From NCBI GenBank assembly GCA_025055115.1, contig JANWYJ010000045.1:1-34697 (forward strand): DNA of 34,697 nucleotides, read 5' to 3'. Below, in pieces: positions 34,166 through 34,697 of the stretch. The notes under the pieces are model-generated. The model had not been told where the DNA came from. It saw only the letters and a list, made by a program, of their open reading frames with translations, and did not search any database. A program made the position numbers and the translations under genes. The DNA comes from Gemmata sp. (GTDB taxonomy: Bacteria; Planctomycetota; Planctomycetia; Gemmatales; Gemmataceae). Numbering within the stretch: position 1 is the first letter of the stretch; each line of letters opens with the position of its first letter.

Positions 34166-34697
34166 CTACCAGCGCAGCGGTTTCTGCCACGCCTCTTTGA
34201 GAGTGGCGAGTTTGACCCAAATCTGCCATTGGCCATCCGAACCGGCCATGCGCAAACGCGGTTCGGCCACTGTGCGGCCAACGCCGACCACAGGTACTCC
34301 GGCACAACAGGCTTCGAACGCCGCGGCATGTTCGGGCTTCACTTCCACCAGAAAGCGTGTCGGCGATTCGCTGAAGAATTTCGCTTCGTCGCTGAGCGAA
34401 CCAGGCAGGGCCGTCAGATCCGCACCGATTCCTCCCGCGAAGGCCATTTCGGCGATCGCCACGGCAAGACCGCCTTCGCTCAAGTCGTGACAGGCGCGGA
34501 CAAGCCCTTGGATGATGGCGGCATGCACAGCGCGGAAAATCTTCGGTGCCATGACCCGATCGACCTGCGGCACCCGGCCACCGCGGCGGTGGGTCACCAG
34601 GTGGAAGTGTGACCCCCCCAATTCGTCTTGGGTGGTACCGAGCAGATACAGAACGTTGCCCGGCTCTTTGAGGTCCATGCTGACACAGCGGCGCACA
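34166..34697 (-). CDS. purL: Phosphoribosylformylglycinamidine synthase, C-terminal part
   Basis: This is the 3' end of purL, cut by the window edge (about 177 residues seen). The enzyme makes FGAM from FGAR, glutamine-derived ammonia and ATP in purine synthesis. Recognisable parts are SMDLKEPGNVLYLLGTTQDE, LGGSHFH, the signature ACHDLSEGGLAVAIAEMAFAGG, and LSDEAKFFSESPTRFLVEV near the end. Whether the gene is the short PurL type or the long fused type cannot be told here; the lack of a glutaminase domain after this region points to the short type. Stop is TAG at 34166. Confidence 0.93.
   Translation of the reverse strand, partial: VRRCVSMDLKEPGNVLYLLGTTQDELGGSHFHLVTHRRGGRVPQVDRVMAPKIFRAVHAAIIQGLVRACHDLSEGGLAVAIAEMAFAGGIGADLTALPGSLSDEAKFFSESPTRFLVEVKPEHAAAFEACCAGVPVVGVGRTVAEPRLRMAGSDGQWQIWVKLATLKEAWQKPLRW

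Overview
The window looks like chromosome of a planctomycete, most likely of the Gemmata-type lineage. The reasons are a giant secreted protein opening with the planctomycete export-type motif LELEQLEERDVPA, repeated DUF4214-like modules, FG-GAP and BNR-type propeller repeats, a DUF4159 protein, and GC-rich short-operon housekeeping genes. The lineage below phylum is inference. I see no rRNA, tRNA, CRISPR array, transposase or phage gene.

Layout from left to right. Two family-4 glycosyltransferases run rightward (97-2559). A 628-bp spacer follows, holding an A-rich repeat block, a five-copy 32-bp tandem repeat and an intrinsic terminator. A single leftward gene of 11.2 kb (3188-14425) encodes a roughly 3745-residue surface or extracellular protein. 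After a 1-kb non-coding stretch comes a long leftward series: serS, a DinB-like gene translationally coupled to citrate synthase, a MECR/ETR1-like enoyl thioester reductase, then the fatty-acid cluster, which in transcription order is rpmF-plsX-fabD-acpP-fabF. The divergent spacer at about 24 kb carries two different tandem duplications and a plausible rpmF promoter.

Rightward from there are a HIT-family hydrolase, an HD-domain dGTPase-like gene and a membrane PIN/TRAM protein, closed by a clear terminator. Next are a secreted TPR-like protein, a cation diffusion facilitator, and two ABC-3 family metal permeases. The last three genes overlap by ATGA; the second permease carries a C-terminal winged-helix-like domain. 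Leftward from the far end lie a truncated purL and a secreted helical-toroid plus double DUF4159 protein.

How the genes fit together: plsX, fabD, acpP and fabF supply fatty-acid and phospholipid precursors. They are arranged like the classic plsX-fabH-fabD-fabG-acpP-fabF cluster, but with fabH and fabG absent and non-coding gaps in exactly those two places. The nearby MECR-like gene could supply an enoyl reduction step. The metal genes form a coupled unit of one exporter-type carrier and two importer permeases with no ATPase or binding protein in the window.

The most unusual feature is the number of short tandem duplications (12 to 33 bp units, each of unrelated sequence) in the spacers; I noticed none inside genes. 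The 32-bp array carries an 11-bp palindrome every three helical turns.
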